From an uncultured Eubacteriales bacterium (GTDB lineage: Bacteria; Bacillota; Clostridia; Oscillospirales; Oscillospiraceae): 8,409 nt of DNA. This document shows positions 6,376 through 8,409 of this stretch, piece by piece. Position numbers and translations under genes: made by a program. The stretch spans positions 1 to 8,409 of the forward strand of contig CAJLWS010000055.1 of the NCBI GenBank assembly GCA_905210385.1. The letters run 5' to 3'. Position 1 is the stretch's first letter; each line of letters starts with the position of its first letter. The notes beneath the pieces were generated by a model, which saw nothing but the letters and a program-made list of their open reading frames with translations, was not told the DNA's origin and made no database searches.

Positions 6376-6615
6376 TTGCGTCTGGATAAATGGTTGAAAG
6401 TCTCCCGGCTCATCAAGCGGCGCACCGTGGCCAACGAGGCCTGCGACAGCGGCCGCATCTCCGTCAGCGGCCGCCCGGTGAAGGCTAGCTATGAGGTGAA
6501 GGTGGGCGACGTGCTGGAGCTGAAGTTCGGCGAGAAGCTCATCCGGGTGGAGGTACTCTCCACCGCCGACATCGTAGGCAAGGACGGCGCTGACGCCATG
6601 TATCGGCAGTTGTAA
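6376..6615 (+). CDS. rqcP: RqcP, S4-domain ribosome-associated quality-control factor
   Basis: RqcP (formerly YabO, an Hsp15-like protein) binds stalled 50S subunits carrying peptidyl-tRNA and, with RqcH, supports C-terminal alanine tailing. The 79-residue product starts MRLDKWLKVSRLIKRRTVA and continues through GRISVSGRPVKASYEVKVGD and LKFGEKLIRVEV, colinear with Bacillus YabO over nearly its whole length. I place the start at the rare codon TTG (6376-6378), because the family begins exactly at (M)RLDK and GAAAGG (6359-6364) is well spaced. GTG at 6367 would overlap that spacing. The frame stays open back to an ATG at 6148, but those extra 76 residues resemble nothing in the family and overlie the structured leader. 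It is the last gene of its strand before the shared terminator; yabP and yabQ do not follow. Confidence 0.88.
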   Translation: MRLDKWLKVSRLIKRRTVANEACDSGRISVSGRPVKASYEVKVGDVLELKFGEKLIRVEVLSTADIVGKDGADAMYRQL

Positions 6616-6623
6616 ACGCGTTG

Positions 6624-6674
6624 AAAACAGCACAGCCTTTCCCCGAAAGTTCCGGGGAAAGGCTGTGCTGTTTT
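6624..6674. terminator. Bidirectional terminator between convergent genes
   Basis: A perfect 22-bp stem: the 5' arm at 6624-6645 starts AAAACAGCAC, loop AAAGTTC, and the 3' arm at 6653-6674 ends in TTTT. The A run on one flank and the T run on the other let it act in both directions, serving rqcP from the left and the DUF4130 gene from the right (its stop is only 14 bases away). Confidence 0.9.
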
Positions 6675-6688
6675 GCAATTCTCCCTGC

Positions 6689-7477
6689 TCACCGTTCTGT
6701 GAGGGCCTGGCCCATTCCGGCCGTTCCATCCTCTCCCTGAAACTCCGTCATCTGCCTCCGGAAGCGCTTGGGCAGGTGGGTGTTCTGGCAGCGGGGGTTG
6801 CGCCGTTCCTCAATGGCCACGGTGTCAAAGAACTGCCGCCACAGCTGGCGGTACTTCAGCTCTTCCTCCTCCGCCTGGGGCAGCGTCAGCCCGTCCACCG
6901 CCGCAATGGTCCACTGTCCCGGTCGGTACACCAGAGCCTCCCGGTGGGTGCGGTCGTAGAGCAGAAACTGCTCGCCGTGGTACCGCTGGGTGAAATGGCC
7001 GCGCACCAAAGGCAGCACCCGGTTCTTGGGCTCGATCTCCCCCAGCAGCACACCCCGGTAGTCGGAGAACCGGGCAAAGCCCGTGTACAGATGTGCCTCG
7101 TGCTCCAAATGATAGACCGCTTTGTTCAGGACACTCACCAGGGGATGTCCCAATTCTCCCATGACGCCCCGCCCCCGGCGGTAACCGTACTGGAGGAAGC
7201 GGTAGATATGCCCCTCCCGCCCCTCCAGGCAGGTGAGGAAAGCACGGTACACCAGCCGGGAGGCCCCCCGGCCCAGCCGGGCATCCAGGGAGCGGTACAC
7301 CCGCGCCGCCTTCTCCCGGTCCGTTTCGATCCGCCGGGCGGGCCACAGGGTATAGCACAGCTCCTCCGGCCCTTGGAAGCAGGCCGGCTCCTCGTGGTAG
7401 GAATAGCTCTCAAACACGCAGGTGAGAAAGCCCTCAAAGCTGCCGTCGTACTCATAGCACACCTGGAGCCAGCTCAT
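6689..7477 (-). CDS. DUF4130 'probable DNA metabolism' protein (TIGR03915 type)
   Basis: A 262-residue protein opening MSWLQVCYEYDGSFEGFLTC, the hallmark start of the TIGR03915 family. It continues with VFESY (21-25), GVMGELGHP (104-112) near the middle, and a C-terminal block ERRNPRCQNTHLPKRF (224-239) resembling the family's NP-x-x-Q...MP-x-R ending. The family is almost always encoded next to a radical SAM partner (TIGR03916). In other bacteria the domain is fused to a uracil-DNA-glycosylase-like UdgX domain, hence the guess of DNA repair or modification. No reaction is established. Its ATG overlaps the stop of the upstream radical SAM gene by 4 bases (ATGA), and GGGAGG lies just upstream, so the two are translationally coupled. 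No signal peptide or membrane segment is seen. Confidence 0.87.
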   Translation of the reverse strand: MSWLQVCYEYDGSFEGFLTCVFESYSYHEEPACFQGPEELCYTLWPARRIETDREKAARVYRSLDARLGRGASRLVYRAFLTCLEGREGHIYRFLQYGYRRGRGVMGELGHPLVSVLNKAVYHLEHEAHLYTGFARFSDYRGVLLGEIEPKNRVLPLVRGHFTQRYHGEQFLLYDRTHREALVYRPGQWTIAAVDGLTLPQAEEEELKYRQLWRQFFDTVAIEERRNPRCQNTHLPKRFRRQMTEFQGEDGTAGMGQALTER

Positions 7478-8409
7478 GCCGATCCCTCCCCGTCGAACAG
7501 GGACAGCTGCACCGGCGTCCCCTCCAGCAGGGCGGGCCGCTCCAGGGCGGCCAGGTGGCCCAGCACCTGGTCCTCCCGCACCCGCAGGCCGGGCAGCAGC
7601 TTCCCATCGCAGGTGATGAAGTACTGGGCTCGTTTGAGCACCACCCCCAGCCGCTTGAGAATGTCAAAGGACAGGGGAGCCGAGCGCCGGGCGGTGAGGA
7701 TCCGTCGGGCGGATCGCACCCCGATCCCCGGCACCCGCAGCAGGGTCTCATAGTCCGCCCGGCTCACCTCCACCGGGAAACGCTCCATGTGCCGCAGGGC
7801 CCAGGAGCACTTGGGGTCCACCCGCTCATCGAAGTTGGGGGAATCCTCGTCCAGCAGCTCCTCCGCCCGGAAGTGATAGAACCGCAGCAGCCAGTCCGCC
7901 TGGTACAGCCGGTGCTCCCGGAGGAGAGGCGGGGAGCAGCCTGCTGTCCGACACGGGGATGTAGGCGGAGTAGAACACCCGCTTGAGCCGGTACCTGTCG
8001 TACAGGGCCTGGGAGAGGGTGAGAATGTGCCGGTCGGTCTCCGGGGTGGCCCCGATGATCATCTGGGTGGACTGACCGGCCGGGGCGAACCGGGGGGCGT
8101 GGCGGAACCGGGCCAGCTCCCCCTTGGACTGGGCAATCCCGTCCCGGATCTGGGCCATGGGGGCCAGGATGCCCGCCCGGTCCTTTTCCGGGGCCAGCAG
8201 GGCCAGGCTGCGCTGGGAGGGCAGCTCGATGTTGACGCTCAGCCGGTCGGCCAGCAGCCCCAGCCGCCGAGTGAGCAGGGGGTCCGCCCCGGGGATGGCC
8301 TTGGCGTGGATGTACCCCCAGAAGCCGCACTCCTCCCGGAGCAGGCGCAGCACCTGGATCATCCGCTCCGTGGTATCGTCCGGGCTGCCCACCACCGCTG
8401 AGGAGAGGA
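7474..8409 (-). pseudogene. Putative DNA modification/repair radical SAM protein (TIGR03916 type), partial and frameshifted
   Basis: Partner of the DUF4130 protein. The minus strand is open from the window edge, reading LSSAVVGSPDDTTERMI, then GYIHAKAIPGADP, a radical SAM barrel segment SVNIELPS, GQSTQMIIGATPETDR and VFYSAYIPVSDSRLL. It then loses frame and ends at a stop at 7828-7826. The family sequence resumes one frame over as REHRLYQADWLLRFYHFRAEELL and DPKCSWALRH, followed by a helix-hairpin-helix, LLRVPGIGVRSARRI (near 7743-7700), ending at 7474. Removing one base from the GGGG at 7931-7934 (plus strand) gives continuous DSRLLPPLLREHRLYQ. The iron-sulfur CxxxCxxC motif is outside the window. 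Either the gene is recently inactivated or the base is a sequencing error; the conserved sequence on both sides of the break favours a recent event or an error. Confidence 0.83.

Noticed and set aside
6665..7753. A 362-codon open frame on the plus strand opposite the DUF4130 gene
   Set aside because: It begins inside the terminator stem, is rich in Pro, Leu and Arg without family motifs, and lies against a clearly recognised gene on the other strand.

Overview
The window looks like chromosomal DNA from a GC-rich member of the Clostridia, most likely a gut bacterium of the Oscillospiraceae (Flavonifractor/Lawsonibacter-like). This is inferred from three things: strong AGGAGG-type ribosome binding sites, the Firmicute order flippase-mazG-hup-rqcP, and the paired DUF4130/radical-SAM genes common in Clostridia. 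No lineage marker such as rRNA is present, so the placement is an inference. There are no tRNAs, rRNAs, CRISPR arrays, insertion sequences or phage genes.

Layout. (1) 1-640, minus strand: the N-terminal glutaminase part of a glutamine-dependent NAD+ synthetase (nadE), running off the left edge. (2) 641-1027: a divergent control region of 387 bases. It holds a good promoter for each side and, between them, an unexplained inverted-repeat element that can fold as a three-way junction. (3) 1028-5744, plus strand: a run of four closely spaced genes, namely purine nucleoside phosphorylase, a metal-dependent amidohydrolase of the adenosine/SAH/MTA deaminase type, a SpoVB/YabM-like lipid-linked polysaccharide flippase, and mazG. 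(4) 5824-6615, plus strand: the nucleoid protein HU with its own terminator, then about 230 bases rich in hairpins, then rqcP (S4 domain, formerly yabO). A perfect 22-bp stem closes this side. (5) 6689-8409, minus strand: two overlapping genes converging on that terminator, a DUF4130 'probable DNA metabolism' protein and a radical SAM protein with a helix-hairpin-helix tail. The radical SAM gene is broken by a +1 frameshift and also runs off the right edge.

How the genes work together. The left half is nucleotide-centred: NAD synthesis, purine salvage (phosphorylase plus a deaminase-like enzyme) and MazG house-cleaning of NTPs. The middle matches the Bacillus/Clostridia yabM-mazG-(hup)-rqcP cluster, but yabP and yabQ, which normally follow, are absent. 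The right edge is a two-gene DNA repair/modification module of unknown chemistry.

Points most worth a second look: the structured leader before rqcP; the Asp-to-Ala change at a catalytic position of the amidohydrolase; the three-way-junction element upstream of the phosphorylase; the frameshift in the radical SAM gene; and the loss of yabP/yabQ.
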